Shown here: positions 11,484 to 22,467 of the stretch, piece after piece
Position numbering within the stretch: the stretch's first letter is position 1
How the letters are laid out: the number at the start of each line of letters is the position of its first letter
Source of the DNA: Lactuca virosa
Lineage: Eukaryota; Streptophyta; Magnoliopsida; Asterales; Asteraceae
DNA: 64,000 nt
Direction: 5' to 3'
Assembly (NCBI GenBank): GCA_928212115.1
Contig: CAKMRJ010005412.1
Span: 248,373,932 to 248,437,931, forward strand
Translations under genes and position numbers: made by a program
The notes under the pieces: generated by a model
Seen by the model: only the letters and a program-made list of their open reading frames with translations
The model's database searches: none
What the model was told of the DNA's origin: nothing

Positions 11484-13234
11484 AATCTAGGCAAGTGTGT
11501 TTATTCGCGTAATAGTATAGTTGTGGTAAGGTCGAGTTGTGAAACTCAAGGGAAAAATATATGATTTAATTCACAATATTTAAATACTAGTTAAAATAAA
11601 ACTAGAAAGGTAAAAAGGGGACTATGTTTAAGTTAAATTAAACAAAACTAAAACAAAATAAAAGGAACTAGAGATTGGATTAAGAATGAGATATTTAAAG
11701 TACTTTCATTTAGATTCGATTTCCCCTTCAGTTGTGGTCAGGGTTTTAAATAACGTGTCATGGCGGCGTCAAGGCGTGCCATGGCGCGAGGCATGAAGAA
11801 GTCGTTACGAAAATATGAAAAATGTCTTTGTGAGGCGTGACACCCAAATAACGTGGCTAGGCGCGCCTTAACACGTTATGGCGCGAGTTTTTTCCAAGGC
11901 GCGAGTTTTTTTTTTCAGATCGAGCATAAAAGAATTGAGTTGTCAACTTTTTCATGTTAAGTGTTATATAACACTTCTAAATACTTTTTATATTTGATAT
12001 AATTCTATAATTATATGATTTATCTTTTTTAATATATAAAAACTTATTACGCCTTGAAAAACTTCATAATCTAGGCAAGTGTGTTTATTCGCGTAATAGT
12101 ATAGTTGTGGTAAGGTCGAGTTGTGAAACTCAAGGGAAAAATATATGATTTAATTCACAATATTTAAATACTAGTTAAAATAAAACTAGAAAGGTAAAAA
12201 GGGGACTATGTTTAAGTTAAATTAAACAAAACTAAAACAAAATAAAAGGAACTAGAGATTGGATTAAGAATGAGATATTTAAAGTACTTTCATTTAGATT
12301 CGATTTCCCCTTCAGTTGTGGTCAGGGTTTTAAATAACGCGTCATGACGGCGTCAAGGCGTGCCATGGCGCGAGGCATGAAGAAGTCGTTACGAAAACAT
12401 GAAAAATGTCTTTGTGAGGCGTGACACCAAAATAACGTGGCTAGGCGCGCCTTAACACGTTATGACGCGAGTTTTTTCCAAGGCGCGAGTTTTTTTTTCA
12501 GATCGAGCATAAAAGAATTGAGTTGTCAACTTTTTCATGTTAAGTGTTATATAACACTTCTAAATACTTTTTATATTTGATATAATTCTATAATTATATG
12601 ATTTATCTTTTTTAATATATAAAAACTTATTACGCCTTGAAAAACTTCATAATCTAGGCAAGTGTGTTTATTCGCGTAATAGTATAGTTGTGGTAAGGTC
12701 GAGTTGTGAAACTCAAGGGAAAAATATATGATTTAATTCACAATATTTAAATACTAGTTAAAATAAAACTAGAAAGGTAAAAAGGGGACTATGTTTAAGT
12801 TAAATTAAACAAAACTAAAACAAAATAAAAGGAACTAGAGATTGGATTAAGAATGAGATATTTAAAGTACTTTCATTTAGATTCGATTTCCCCTTCAGTT
12901 GTGGTCAGGGTTTTAAATAACGCGTCATGACGGCGTCAAGGCGTGCCATGGCGCGAGGCATGAAGAAGTCGTTACGAAAACATGAAAAATGTTTTTGTGA
13001 GGCGTGACACCCAAATAACGTGGCTAGGCGCGCCTTAACACGTTATGGCGTGAGTTTTTTCCAAGGCGCGAGTTTTTTTTTCAGATCGAGCATAAAAGAA
13101 TTGAGTTGTCAACTTTTTCATGTTAAGTGTTATATAACACTTCTAAATACTTTTTATATTTGATATAATTCTATAATTATATGATTTATCTTTTTTAATA
13201 TATAAAAACTTATTACGCCTTGAAAAACTTCATA
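11484..13234. repeat. Three tandem copies of a 584-bp unit
   Basis: Units start at about 11484, 12068 and 12651, each 583-584 bp and nearly identical by eye (a few substitutions such as CGTGTCATGG versus CGCGTCATGA and small T-run differences). Each unit holds flanking DNA followed by the left part of a hAT MITE (CAGGGTTTTAAATAACG at 11739, 12323 and 12906). Only the third copy continues into the right end of the MITE. Confidence 0.95.
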
Positions 13235-13297
13235 GCTCGCCATGGCTTGAGGTTTGACATTGCCGCCTCGTCACGCCCCACACGATTTAGAACCTTG
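12906..13297. mobile_element. hAT-type MITE, 392 bp
   Basis: Ends CAGGGTTTTAAATAACG and, on the other strand, CAAGGTTCTAAATCGTG form terminal inverted repeats of hAT type. The 8-bp flanks are GTTGTGGT (12898-12905) and GTTGTGGC (13298-13305), 7/8 identical, as expected for hAT. The interior is GC-rich palindromic (GGCGCGAGG, CTAGGCGCGCC) and non-coding. Partial left ends are present in the two upstream tandem units. Confidence 0.8.
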
Positions 13298-13593
13298 GTT
13301 GTGGCTGATTTCTCAAAAGTGCATTGGATTTAATTTATTGTCTATCGATTTCTAGATTGATTGGTTAACTTTGTCCGATTAACTAATCATAATTACTATA
13401 AAGACAACTAACACAATGGTCATGTAATTAACTATCCAAATAATCAGTATTTAGTTCGTATTATGCAAGATTTGATCTAATAATTAATCTCAATGATGAT
13501 AACAATTAACTAATGCACAAAATGTTTCTAATGCAATCTTACACGTTAGAGTTAATTATTTTATCATTTAATCTTAGGATTTGATTCATCACT

Positions 13594-13674
13594 ATTTTTA
13601 CTTCTATTAGGACATGAAGAAGTTATAACACTAATTACTTGAGCCAAATGCTATTGATATTTATATTATCAACT
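13594..13674 (-). pseudogene. Fragment of PP4R3 exon 16
   Basis: This segment aligns without doubt to 23800-23875, within exon 16 of the PP4R3 gene: both carry GGACATGAAGAAGTTATAAC, then nearly the same TAATTACTTGA, with a 3-base deletion and some substitutions. It is in the same orientation as the gene. The fragment is too short to encode anything. I could not see other PP4R3 exons beside it. Confidence 0.75.
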
Positions 13675-14600
13675 ATTCCATCTTTTAATACTTTTGAAAA
13701 AGGTATGGATGCTTTGATTATCAACTCTTCCATCTTTTAAATCTTGTTTTCCTATTAAATTTGATTCATAATATTACATTGTTAGTGGAAATAAGAAGTA
13801 TGACAAAAATGTTAAGTAGACTGCCACTACTGAAGTGGACATCGAATCAACATATGTACAAAGGTATTTCATTCATATTACGTTTTTTACTCTTCTTTGT
13901 ATTTTACTTTATCTCGTTTTCTTATTTGATTAAAGATGATCATTTTGATTTAATATGTTTATCTAAAAAGTTCGATTATTGATGCTCCTTTTGTTTTGAC
14001 TTAGGATGTTTATTTTGAATGAATACTTTAATAAGAAAAAAATAAGAAACATGAATATAAAAGATTACAACTTTTTAAATTAAAAAAAAATGGAATCAAA
14101 AGATGAGAAACTTGAACGAACGATAATCATATAAAAATGCATTGTTATGGATAAGTCAAAATAAGGCTATCTCATTGTTTGTTTTAGCCGCACATACCAA
14201 TGTGCTTTATGGTTCCAAGTGCTATAGCAATATACTTTATTGCTTTCTGTCTTGGGTGTATTAGAAACGTGAATAAAAAAAATTATAAACATGAATTCAA
14301 AATTAGAAACTTGAATGAACGATAAAGGCATAAAAAGTGTATTATATTGGTTGAGTCAAATAAGGCTATCCGATTGGTGTTACTTTTACCTGCATGTGAC
14401 AATGCACTTTGTTGTTTCCTGGTGCTATATCAATGTACTTTGGTGCTTCATGTTTTGGGTGTCTATATAGGCTATAGCAATGTATTTTGATGCTTCCAGT
14501 ATTGGATGGCTTAGAAACGTGAATCAAAAATTAGAAGCATGTATCAAAAAATTATAAAATTAAATGAACGATAAGGGCATAAAATTCAAAATAATAATAA
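13675..14600. repeat. Degenerate tandem repeats, about 200-250 bp period
   Basis: From 14040 the sequence repeats a block with GAAACTTGAACGAACGATAA followed by CATAAAA and AAGGCTATC (about 14107, 14305, 14556); a further diverged copy appears at 15705-15780 after the two MITEs. A shorter duplication (ATTATCAACT.TTCCATCTTTT) lies at 13666 and 13717. The 73-aa frame at 13761-13982 is unrecognised and probably spurious. Confidence 0.55.
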
Positions 14601-14875
14601 GGGATATATACACTAAAGTCTCAATATTTTCATCGATTTGACAAGGAAGTCTTAAACTTTATTTTTTTGACAGTAAAGTCCAAATTATCGGCAGTTTTTG
14701 ACACTTTTACAATTTTTTTCCGGTTAGCCGGTAATTAGGATTTTTTTGTCAAAAAAATAAAGTTTAGGACTTTCTTGTCAAATCGTCAATTAGGACTTTA
14801 TTGTCAAAAAAATAAAGTTTATGATTTTCTTGTCAAATTGTTGAAAACATTGGGACTTTAGTGTATATATATCCC
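14601..14875 (+). mobile_element. Foldback MITE, copy 1
   Basis: Long inverted repeats: GGGATATATACACTAAAGTC at the left, with its complement ending at 14875. Inside are GGCAGTTTTTGACAC and CCGGTTAGCCGGTAATT. No target duplication is clear, so the superfamily is open. Confidence 0.7.
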
Positions 14876-15370
14876 TTTTTTTGGTTAGAAATTTAATGGT
14901 ATGATACTCTTTAAGCATAAGAGTTATTGAAATCTTCTCTAGTCAGCTAGATCCTATTGAAATCCTTAATGTTTGCTTCTTGTTAAATCGTTTTTTTAAT
15001 TTCAACAAACCGACATTGAAAAAAATGGAGATAATCAAGAAAGAAAGAAAGAAAGAACCAGGACTGTGTTGGCTTTTTGCAGTCCCAAAATGGAGAAATA
15101 AGAACCGAAAAAGACGAAATTGCCCTTCTTTCCCTTCTCCACATTCACACCTTTTTGACTAGGCATGTGTTATTTGTGTTTGTATAATCTGTCCCCACTT
15201 TTTAGTTCAAGATTTGGCGGCGAAGCAAAAAGAAAGTTTTACAAGTCTTTTCACCATTTCTCGCTCTCTCTTTTGCATATGTTTCTCTTGATCGCGATTG
15301 TGTCAGGGTAAAGATGATGATGGTAAGAAAAACAGTGGTTCTGCAACAAAAGTCACAATTAAAAGTTCTT
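14876..15370. other. Spacer between two MITEs, no gene supported
   Basis: Two short unrelated frames (14980-15162 and 15202-15387) have no recognisable content. Confidence 0.4.
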
Positions 15371-15648
15371 GGGTTACGAAAATACACTAAAGTCCTAATA
15401 TTTTCAACGATTTGACAAGAATGTCCTAAACTTTATTTTTTTGACAGTAAAGTCCTAATTGACGATTTGACAAGAAAATCCTAAACTTTATTTTTTTTGA
15501 CACAAAAAGTCCTAATTACCGGCTAACCGGAAAAAAAATGTAAAAGTGTCAAAAACTGCCGAAAATTTTGGACTTTACTGTCAAGAAAATAAAGTTTGGA
15601 CTTTTTTGTCAAATTGATGAAAATATTGGGACTTTACTGTATATATCC
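15371..15648 (-). mobile_element. Foldback MITE, copy 2 (opposite orientation)
   Basis: Same family as 14601-14875. The internal order is reversed (CCTAATTACCGGCTAACCGG precedes TGTCAAAAACTGCCG), so it lies in opposite orientation about 0.5 kb away. It is followed by a (TAA)n tract. Confidence 0.7.

Positions 15649-15649
<1 letters not shown>

Positions 15650-15700
<51 letters not shown>
15650..15700. repeat. (TAA)n microsatellite
   Basis: About 17 uninterrupted TAA units directly after the MITE end. Confidence 0.95.
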
Positions 15701-16215
15701 GTGAATCGAAAAAAAAATTGAATGAATGATAACTTCATAAAAGTGAATTATATTGCAGAATCAAAATAAGTCTATTAGGTTGATGTCATAATGTAAATTA
15801 TATTTTATCGGGTTATAAGAGCATTGGGTGTGGTCAACAAGATGCAATATTAAGTTGTGTCACCTCGCATGCCACATAAGCAAATGATGTTATAACACCA
15901 AGTAGGGAAATGAGCAACAAGATGCAACACCAACTTTTTGAGAATAAATATGTTTTATTTTTTATTTTATTTTTTTTGAATTTGGTTTTTTTTCCTTTTT
16001 CGTTTTTTTTCTTTTTCGTTTTTTTTTCATTTTTACGTTTTTTTAATCACTAAAATGAATATATATTTTTATAAAACATAAAATTTTAAAAACCAAAAAA
16101 AAAAAAAAAAAAACATACTATTTAAAATCTAAAATTCCGATTACAATTAAAAAAACATAATTTTAAACCTAAAATCATAACTAAAATACCATTCAAATTA
16201 CTCATAAAATCCTAA

Positions 16216-18420
16216 TTAACCCAAATATTGTTTCCTAATTTGTTTATTCATCGCTTGTAGCACCGCTAGATCAGCAGGCGTCAAACCATCTTCGCTCGTC
16301 TGAATGATTGACAACTGATGTGTCATTAGTTCCCTCTCTTTTTGCGCCTGCTTCTCCCGTGTCTGCCTTTCTAGGAACTCCAAATGACGACGTTTCAAGT
16401 CTTTTTTTTTCTTTTATTAATAAATTGTGCTCGTCGAATTTCGCTCTCATTTCCGCCGCATCTTTTGTTTTCGCCTCAACCTCCTCCGCATGCCTTGCAG
16501 CGCGCCTCGCTTTGTCGCGTCCGGGCGGTCGTCGTGTTGGGGATATCTCCTCGATATCATCTGGGATCTCATCGGTGTCGCTGTTTAGGTCGATGTGAGT
16601 CCGTGCGTCCGACACTTCGACCGAGCTCGAATTGCGAGACCTTTTGGATTGAACCTCCGACGATGTAGGCGTTTTATTCCACTTTGGATCCGCTCGCAAC
16701 AACTCCCATGATTTTTCAAAGTCGAAAACATGTCCCATTTCAACCCAATATTGTTCCTTTGCAGATTTGAACAAATCGAAGTCGTTGGTTCCGCTTTGCT
16801 GTTGCGCCTCAAGCCGGTTGTAAATACCGTTGAATTTGCTGCACCGCTTAGTTATTTGACCTCATTTGTTGCTTAACATGTCATTGTTGTGATACGGATT
16901 TTCTTCAAAATAGCGTGAAACTTGTCACGCACCGCCCCCCAATAAGCTTCTTTCTTCATTTCATTTCCGCGGAGTTCGTCTTTTGAAGTAGTATGCCAAG
17001 CCGCCGTTAAAGCATATTCCTCCTCCGGTGTCCACCATTGTGGAACGTCTGCATTTTCTGTTTCAACCGTTATCGATTTCCCTTTTGATTTTCCTTTCCC
17101 TTTCCCTCTCCTACTACCTCCCGCTTCCACTTCAACCGATGGTTGTGTTGTAGGTGGTGGTTGGGTGGTTGTTTGTTGCATCGAAGCAAAATGTAACACC
17201 GTAAATTTTCAAATAAATTTTTCATTTAAAATCGCATAATTCTCATAACACATTTTACGAAAATCTCATTTATTTAATTTACAAATCGCAACTCCATAAT
17301 TGTTTGATTCAAATTCAGGATCCTCAAAACATAACTCCTTCACTGATGTGTACAATCAAGCTGGTGCCTTCCCGCGATCCTGAGAAACCTGAAACACATA
17401 ACACATAGCACGGTAAGCACGAAGCTTAGTGAGTTCCCCAAAATACCACACACACAGCTCATTAGCCACTCGAGGCTATATCATTGTAAGACCCTCCGGT
17501 CAATGTGTCTCAGCGGGACCCTCCAGTCCCATGGTTCGTTGGACCCTCTGGTCCGGTCTGTAAAGCTCCGCATAGCATAAATCACAAAGACATAATGCAC
17601 AGCATAAAACATAAGGCAGGATAACATAATACTCAATGTAAACACATAAGACCCTCCGGTCACACATAAGTACCACTCTAGGTAAAGTATAGTGAGAAGA
17701 CTCACCTTGCGAGCAAGCAAGCAAATATCCTCAAACTTGAATCTTGAACTAGCCACTGCCTAACACATAGAGTAAATATCTTTAATTAATACTCGATTCT
17801 CGACTCTAGGTAACCACATGTTATTCTTCTCTCTCTAACTCTCGAATTGGGTAAAAGACCATTTTACCCCTCCATGGTCTCCATTACTCATGTTGACCAA
17901 ACCCTAAAGTCAACAGAAGTCAAACTCGAGTCAACAGTCCATGTTTGACCCGACTCGTCGAGTGCACTCTTGCGATTCGTCGAGTCCCCTTGTTTCCTAA
18001 GAAGTCTCAAGAAGGTCCAACTCAACTCGTCGAGTTGACCCCCAACTCACCGAGTTATCACACAATCAAACCCATCGGGACAAACCCTCACCGACTCGTC
18101 GAGTCGGCTCCTTAACTCGGCGAGTCCATTCGGACTCATATCTCATCCAGTCGTTTTCAAGGCAGAGAACCTTCCTAAATTCTAGATTTGCACTCCTAAG
18201 GCTCATCAATCACGTAAAGCGGGACCCTCCAGTCCCATGGTTTGTTGAAGGTAAGGTGAGTTGGGAAATTGCAGTGGTGGTGAAGTGGGATTGAAAGCGG
18301 CGCCTTGGTATGGGATTTGTAGTGATCCTTGAGACGATAAAAGGTTGAAATAATTTTCATAACCCGCAAATCCGAGAGGCGAGGTTGTGTTTGGTTGTGT
18401 GTTTGGGTTTGATGATGGAG
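16216..18420 (-). pseudogene. PIF/Harbinger ORF1 (Myb/SANT-like, NAM-associated) pseudogene
   Basis: Minus-strand reading starts near 18420 with Pro/Asn/Gln-rich text (LLSSQGSLQIPYQGAAF), continues after the LTR insertion with MQQTTTQPPPTTQ, a basic GKGKGKSKGKS stretch, then the Myb/SANT-like core PQWWTPEEEYALTAAW (about 17000-17050), TKRCSKFNGIYNRLE, and the C-terminal domain with FEKSWELLRADPKWN (about 16690) and a charged coiled-coil-like tail. A TGA replaces the usual Trp of the KWGQ position near 16862 and the frame is further disturbed near 16330. This architecture is known for plant Harbinger ORF1 proteins, which help the transposase bind DNA. Confidence 0.75.
17192..18240 (-). mobile_element. 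Truncated solo LTR inside the PIF ORF1
   Basis: The left edge is TGTAACACCGTAAATT, i.e. the LTR 3' end on the minus strand. The sequence repeats GGACCCTCCAGTCCCATGG at 17514 and 18221, and carries six ACTCGTCGAGT-like dyads at 17950-18130. The right end is not a clean LTR terminus, so it was truncated or rearranged. It splits the ORF1 reading frame. Confidence 0.6.
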
Positions 18421-18762
18421 GGGGGGTGTTTGGGTTTTGTCTCCATTTTTTGAAAATTTAAAGAAAGTATGTGTATAAGATATAGAGAAAGAATGAGGGA
18501 AATGTTTAAAAAAATGGGTTAAAAATAGTATTTATAAAGATAAAGAAGTAAATTTTTATTTATTTAAGTTTTGACCGTTTGCAAACGGTCGAGTAATTAA
18601 ACGTTCAAATTTTCACCCGTTTGAATCTGTGGTAACAACCAGGAGTGATGCCATAACGAGAAGCAACGAGGTGGTGGGCGGTGTACCCCCCGTTACAACG
18701 GCGTTATGGTCGGACACGTAAGCCCATAACAAGTAATTTTGGACCCATACGGTGTACTCTAA

Positions 18763-19600
18763 TAAAACATTTCTTAGTTATAACATTGATTGACTTTATA
18801 ATACAGATTGCGAATCGCGTTTAGTCAGGTTATAACAAAAAAAATAAAAAATAAATAAAAAAATATAAAAAATAAAATAAAATAAAAACTTGTTATTTCT
18901 ATTTGTTCACTTTGAAATTCATTTTTTGAATCATGTTTAGTTGGCTTATAACAAAGATTTGAAAGTTATAACATTGATTCACTTTGTAATCCATGTGGTA
19001 TGAATCATGTTTAGACGGGTTATAACAAATATTTCTTAGTTCGATTTCGGACAAAATAAAATTATCTTAGGTTGAATCATTTTTGTCATAATTAATACAC
19101 AACTACTATTATATAAAATTTAAATTTATAACTTCAAACTAAAAACAAAAAATATTCAAAAACATAATAGACACGTATACAATGATTTTGTTCTAGAAGG
19201 AGGGGAACAAGAAATCTTACGGAAAGTCTTTTGTGTGTTGGCAAAAGGAGACCTTTTCGAAGAGAATCGTGAATAAATTTGGTATCGTCTTGTCTTGTCA
19301 ATTTGGATAAGATTTAACTTTATAACAATCATATATCTATACGATCTATTGTTAAAAGATTAATCAAGATAACAGATAAGTGTCCATATTTTTCAATTGC
19401 TTAAGTATCAAAATGGTCAAAATTGATGAGTTTGATTATAAAAATATTAAAAAGTTTTAAAGATCAGGAATTTAAAGGGTAATGTCTGTAAGATTCGACC
19501 ATAACAATTCATCAAATGTTTTTTGATCACGAAATTGATATACGAGTGATTCTCATAAACAAAAATTGAAAATAAACAAAAAATAACAATAATGTTTGTA
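18763..19600. other. Repeat-bearing intergenic DNA
   Basis: Diverged copies of a motif with GAATCATGTTTAG and GGTTATAACA recur at about 18820, 18930 and 19010. The same GGGTTATAA precedes the PIF element at 15810, so the PIF inserted into this repeat. No gene. Confidence 0.4.
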
Positions 19601-19611
19601 GAGAGCAGGTT

Positions 19612-20117
19612 TCAAGTATCGGCACGATCTGGTTAGGTATGTTCTTTTTGACATATTTAGGTGTGCTGGAGTTTCTGCCAAGAAATAGGCACATGTGAAC
19701 TTTCTGACTGACCCGTTGAAAAGACGTTCAACACTTATACCAGCGGATGTTTTAGTTTTTAGATGGGCTGGAGTTAATCATGCATGTATGGATCTAACAG
19801 GCGTTTCCCCTCCTGTGGACTTGGATAGTGGGGTTTTCACTACATGACATGTTGTTTTAAAAGCCGCATCATGCAAAGTGGCTAAACACAAGAAAGCGTG
19901 CATAGAAAATCAACACACGTTTATACCTTATGCATTTGATACTTTCGGTTTCGTTGCGTCAGATGTTGTGCAGCTCCTCAATAGAGTCCAACAGATCATG
20001 CATAGTAATGTTATAACTCTAAAATCTATGGATGTTGTTTTTAAAATAATTAGTTTTGTTATCCAAAAAAGGGTTGCGGCACAGTTTGTTGTTCGTTTAT
20101 CTATTACATCTATATAA
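19612..20117 (+). pseudogene. 3' relic of a reverse-transcriptase-related (LINE-type) gene
   Basis: The plus frame reads DLVRYVLFDIFRCAGVSAKK, stop, AHVNFLTDPLKRRSTL, PADVLVFRWAGVNHACMDL, then KKACIENQHTFIPYAFDTFG and LLNRVQQIMHSNVITLKS up to a stop at 20115. This is the well-known C-terminal block found after the RT domain in plant reverse-transcriptase-related proteins. At least two in-frame stops break it and the RT domain is absent. Family recognition is from memory of the conserved block. Confidence 0.7.
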
Positions 20118-20698
20118 AACTTTTATAGTTTAAAATCAATGAAAGTGTTTTGTGATAGGGAGAAATGATGGTATCATTGCAAGAAAGTAAGATATTTCGG
20201 AAAATAAATTTTGTAAATACAATACATATTTAAAATTTTAAAGGACGATGAGCATTCATATCATAACACCATTTATTTCGATTAATTTAATAACTATCTT
20301 TTGACGTATAATCTTAAAATAAGATTTGATAAATTGTTTAAACAAACTAGTAAACGATTAATTTTGGTGTATATGTAAACCATATTTATATTCAAACTAT
20401 ACATCGACTAGAAGTTAAAGTATATACTATATTATTTAGATATAATTATAGAAGATATTATCTTTTTATAAATTGATCTCTTCTTTATTAAAATAAATAC
20501 AACAATGGGCTATACAACAATGTGTGTCTACTTGTCACATATTAGAAAATCTCTATATATAATACATACCAGGTTAATATCCAAGAAACTTTTGATAATT
20601 TAAAATCGTAATGACTAATGAAAGATTTGTAAAATCTATTAATTTATAAAGATAAAAATTTTGGATGTAAGTTTATAATGATTAACTAAAATTAATAT
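20118..20698. other. AT-rich DNA, nothing recognised
   Basis: No open frame or clear repeat beyond short A/T runs. It ends at the MULE target duplication. Confidence 0.4.
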
Positions 20699-21232
20699 GA
20701 GAAATCTCAAATAAAGTCTCAATATTTTAAGTTAGTTTACGATTTAATCCTTTGGTGTTTACAAAAAATAAAAAAAAAATACCGTCTAAAACTTCGAAAT
20801 AGCCCTTTTTGGTTTTGCAAATTTAGTCATTTTTCTTTTTTTCGTTAATTGGTCAAAAAAAATTTGGACTTTTCTAAAGATTACATTATTTTTTACCAAT
20901 AACCTAAAACTTGAGACTTTTCTGAAGATTATCTTTAAACTAATTTATATTATTATGTTTTTTTATCAATAACCAAAATATTGAAAAAAAATTTAAGATT
21001 ATCCTTGAACTAATTTTGGTTATTGGTAAAAAAATAGTATAATCTACAGAAAAGTCTCAATATTTTGACCAATTAACAAAAAAAGATGAAATATGGACTA
21101 AATTTGCAAAACCGGCCAAAAATGGTTATTCCAAAGTTTTAACCAATACTCCGTCTTTTTTTGTAAACAAAAATTAATTGGAATTAAACAGTATAGTGAC
21201 CCAAAATATTATGACTTTATTGGAGATTTGCC
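20699..21232. mobile_element. Foldback MULE, 534 bp
   Basis: Termini GAGAAATCTCAAATAAAGTC and, on the other strand, GGCAAATCTCCAATAAAGTC pair, and the inverted repeat continues inwards through the TTGCAAATTTAGTC segment. Flanks AATTAATAT (20690-20698) and AACTAATAT (21234-21242) match 8/9. Non-coding. Confidence 0.7.
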
Positions 21233-21242
21233 AAACTAATAT

Positions 21243-22236
21243 ATACATTGTTATGAATATCCAGTCTACCTTCTATATGTGTAGATATTTGATAAAACCA
21301 TGATTTTGTACAATACATCATAAATTTGAATTAAAAAAAAAAATCAATCGTGAAAATGATATTGTCGTCTAGTGATGGATTTAGGTATTTCAAATTTTAA
21401 ATCAGTTTTCAAATTAAGATGGCGAAAATAAATAATAAAAAAAAAGTTTGTGCATTCTTGATTTATAGCTAAATTGTATGAATTATATTAATAAGGATGA
21501 AGGGTAAAATGGTAATATAACTTTTATAGAGGAGGGTTAGAGGAAATGTGGCAAAATTTGATTCTTTTATTAAAATAAAAAGATTGTTACATCTCCACCT
21601 CTTGTAATACAAGGTGTAAGAATTTAGAAAATCACCTTCAATGATGATTACTTGTATTGACTATTTCATAATATAAAGATATAATCACAAGAGGAATATG
21701 GAAACAAGGTAACTACAAATAAATTTATAATTACCAAATCAACAAATCATGGAGACTACCAAATAAACATTATTGTAATACTTAATTTTTTATTTGCAAA
21801 TCGAATTTCTTAATGTCCTTGAACTTATGGAGTGTTTAGGAATGCATTTTAAAATGACTTATTAACTTATTGGCTTTTTAAAAAGCCAATAAGATAAAAA
21901 AAAATGTTTGATAAATAACCCAAATAACAATCAAATCGGACTTATTAACTTATTAGCTTTCTAAATACCTAAATAGACTTGCTTTTTGTCAAGTCCTAAA
22001 CCATTTACCATCAAATCAAAGTAGAAAAGAGTAAATCAACTTTTTTGTCATTTACACCTTCAAGTTCTAATAAATAACCCAAATAACAATCAAATCGGAC
22101 TAAAACTTCATCTACTTTCCTTTTTGTTAACCTACCATTTTCAACCTTTTACACACAAAACAAACGCGTAACCAACCACTACACATGCCCATTAACATTT
22201 CACATTTCTACAACAGCTGAACATAGTTGATAAAAA
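21243..22236. other. Intergenic DNA with a 31-bp direct repeat
   Basis: A 31-bp identical segment (core AACCCAAATAACAATCAAAT) occurs at about 21912 and 22070. A perfect palindrome around GGCTTTTTAAAAAGCC lies near 21873. The last part presumably holds the 3' UTR of PP4R3. No other gene seen. Confidence 0.4.
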
Positions 22237-22357
22237 CTACTCAAAATTGTGAGGTTTAACATTAACAAAGGGTTTGTACATAGGCTGGAAATTTTTAAAA
22301 AAAGCAAAAAACATCATGAATGAGAGAGCGAGTATAACTGACCCGGATTCTTGTATA

Positions 22358-22431
22358 TTATAACTGGGCAACTCCTTTTTCTGCTTCACTTTCCTCAGAT
22401 TTGTTCTCTTCATTTGTTGACTTGTTATCAC

Positions 22432-22467
<36 letters not shown>

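Larger units (their letters stand above)
15819..18759 (-). mobile_element. PIF/Harbinger element with ORF1 only
   Basis: Ends GAGCATTGGGTGTGG (15819) and, on the other strand, GAGTACACCGTATGG (18759) are flanked by TAA on both sides (15816-15818, 18760-18762), the usual PIF/Harbinger target duplication. It encodes a broken Myb/SANT-like ORF1 on the minus strand and no DDE transposase, so it is non-autonomous. About 1.05 kb of LTR sequence interrupts it at 17192-18240. A-rich and T-rich low-complexity DNA fills 15950-16110. Confidence 0.75.

Noticed and set aside
16308..16668. Plus-strand frames of about 95 aa
   Set aside because: Shadows of the minus-strand PIF ORF1 relic.
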